Virus record (IMG/VR): IMGVR_UViG_3300042197_000570
Coordinates: 1-42,736 of that record
DNA length: 42,736 nucleotides
DNA from: a virus
Strand: one strand, 5' to 3'
A model generated the notes under the pieces. The model was not told the origin of the DNA. It saw nothing but the letters and a program-made list of their open reading frames with translations, and did not search any database. The stretch's first letter is position 1. The number at the start of each line of letters is the position of its first letter. This document shows positions 42,045 to 42,736 of this stretch, piece by piece. Position numbers and translations under genes: made by a program.

Positions 42045-42052
42045 GAGGAAAT

Positions 42053-42232
42053 ATGCCATACGACGTAAGACAAGGCGCAGCAGGATGCAAAGGCTGGGCG
42101 GTAGTAAATGATAAAGGTGAACTTAAAGGTTGCCACCCATCTAAATCTAGAGCACAGGCACATCAAAGAGCCCTATATGCAGCCACTGCAAATGAAGAAA
42201 AAATAAAAGAAAAAGATAAAAAGATTTTCTAG
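42053..42232 (+). CDS. 59-residue protein with GWAVV...GCH motif
   Basis: ATG 42053 has AGGAGG (42044-42049) just upstream; the frame ends at TAG 42230. The sequence contains CKGWAVVNDKGELKGCHPSK and SRAQAHQRALYAATA, a compact motif (C-x-G-W-A-V-V ... G-x-x-x-G-C-H-x-S-K-x-x-A ... A-L-Y-A) that I recall as a module near phage portal or protease genes. The lysine-rich end is separate. Its place at the start of the portal-side region fits. The function is unknown. Confidence 0.7.
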   Translation: MPYDVRQGAAGCKGWAVVNDKGELKGCHPSKSRAQAHQRALYAATANEEKIKEKDKKIF

Positions 42233-42249
42233 ACTTTAAAATACCAGTT

Positions 42250-42288
42250 TGATATAATATATGTGGGTCGCCATTAGGGGCCCACATA
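42250..42288 (+). promoter_or_regulatory. Hsp20 promoter with palindrome across its start site
   Basis: TGATATAAT at 42250-42258 is an extended -10. A perfect 8-bp inverted repeat, TATGTGGG (42260-42267) and CCCACATA (42281-42288), begins one base later, so it spans the expected start (about 42265). An operator is more likely than a transcript hairpin, because its left arm is mostly upstream of the start. Confidence 0.65.
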
Positions 42289-42294
42289 AATTAA

Positions 42295-42314
42295 CTTATT
42301 CGCTTAATAGGAGG
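42295..42314 (+). promoter_or_regulatory. Hairpin that can mask the Hsp20 ribosome site
   Basis: CTTATT (42295-42300) can pair with AATAGG (42306-42311, one U-G pair) around the loop CGCTT. This covers AGG of the SD AGGAGG (42309-42314). The stem is short and weak, as expected of a heat-labile element, but folding must be calculated. Function is inference. Confidence 0.4.
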
Positions 42315-42320
42315 AATAAA

Positions 42321-42736
42321 ATGGTAACAACATATACATGGGACCTTTTCAAGGATCCCTTTTTTATTGGATTTGATAGGGCTTTAGATACATGGAATCA
42401 TGTTCAGAACGTATCAAGTGCAACTAACTATCCACCATATAATCTAATCAAGGTAGACGAAGACAACTTTGTTGTCGAATTAGCTGTTGCTGGATTTGAT
42501 AAGACAGACATTGATGTATCAACAGCAGACGGCAAGCTTACTGTAAAGGGAGAATTAAAGACGGAGGATAACGATTCGAAGTTTATTCACCGTGGAATTG
42601 CTGCCCGTAAATTTACTCGTGAGTGGGCTCTTGGTGAATATATGGAAGTAAAGGCTGCAGAACTCTGTTGCGGAATGCTAAAGATTGATATCGTACGCAT
42701 TTTGCCTGAAGAAAAGAAGCCAAAGACTATCAAGAT
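42321..42736 (+). CDS. Small heat shock protein, Hsp20/IbpA type, 3' partial
   Basis: ATG 42321 with AGGAGG starts a frame that runs off the right edge after 138 codons. The alpha-crystallin domain begins at YPPYNLIKVDEDNFVVELAV and continues with AGFDKTDIDVSTADGKLTVK, a HRGIAARKFTREWALG segment, then CCGMLKIDIVRILPEEKKPK, close to E. coli IbpA in pattern. The canonical N-G-L-L before the last strand is C-C-G-M-L here. Hsp20 proteins hold unfolding proteins in solution. In this position, among packaging and probable portal genes, it may assist capsid assembly or protect virion proteins. Its 5' region carries possible control elements. Confidence 0.9.
   Translation, partial: MVTTYTWDLFKDPFFIGFDRALDTWNHVQNVSSATNYPPYNLIKVDEDNFVVELAVAGFDKTDIDVSTADGKLTVKGELKTEDNDSKFIHRGIAARKFTREWALGEYMEVKAAELCCGMLKIDIVRILPEEKKPKTIK

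Noticed and set aside
1-42736. tRNA genes, integrase, repressor, attachment sites
   Set aside because: I looked for cloverleaf-like sequences and recombinase motifs in gaps and proteins and saw none; gaps are too short for tRNA genes except a few that hold promoters and terminators.

Overview
This window is most of the genome of a tailed double-stranded DNA phage with a siphovirus-type tail. Every supported gene lies on the + strand. The DNA is AT-rich, genes are tightly packed with many ATGA or TAATG overlaps, and no intergenic stretch exceeds about 120 bases. No tRNA, rRNA, CRISPR array, insertion sequence, integrase or repressor was recognised, so a lytic lifestyle is the simplest reading. 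The host is probably an actinobacterium. This is inference from recurrent extended -10 promoters (TGnTATAAT), at least two genes that look leaderless, and an actinophage-like gene content (a PolIII-alpha DnaE-type polymerase with a RecA-like recombinase). A low-GC freshwater actinobacterium would fit the base composition, but the sequence cannot prove it.

Layout. Bases 1-6700 hold head and neck genes: the end of a capsid assembly/scaffold gene with a nested internal start, the major capsid protein, a head-tail adaptor, head closure, neck and tail terminator proteins, the major tail tube protein, and tail assembly chaperones G and G-T joined by a -1 programmed frameshift. Bases 6713-24270 encode a 2103-residue tape measure protein, distal tail and baseplate-hub-like proteins, a series of large fibre or adhesin-like proteins with FN3/Ig-like and InlB-type modules, and several small probable virion accessory proteins. 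Two intrinsic terminators follow the capsid and tail-tube genes, and near-consensus promoters restart transcription after each.

A consensus promoter at 24278-24305 opens the replication and metabolism module: metallophosphoesterase, zinc ribbon and HTH proteins, DnaB-type helicase, CHC2/TOPRIM primase, a zinc-containing ssDNA-binding protein, DnaE polymerase, a MazG-like pyrophosphatase, RecA-like recombinase, a PD-(D/E)XK resolvase-like protein, a Cas4/AddB-type iron-sulfur nuclease and a RuvC-like resolvase. Together these form a replication and recombination set. A short cassette follows (GT25-type glycosyltransferase, SAM methyltransferase, DUF1599-like protein) that may modify nucleotides, DNA or virions.

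The packaging module (small and large terminase) starts at 38716 from a probable leaderless promoter. It is followed by zinc, HNH and small genes, and the window ends inside an Hsp20 (IbpA-type) chaperone gene with an unusual 5' region. Portal, the main part of the protease and the lysis genes were not found. They presumably lie in the missing sequence between the Hsp20 end and base 1 of a circular or permuted map.

Four small genes (34813-34941, 34941-35057, 36997-37143, 42053-42232) and the partial Hsp20 gene were found by direct reading. Main points to follow up: the frameshift at 6337-6343, the nested scaffold start at 307, the Hsp20 5' region, leaderless promoters, the modification cassette, and the absence of recognisable lysis genes.
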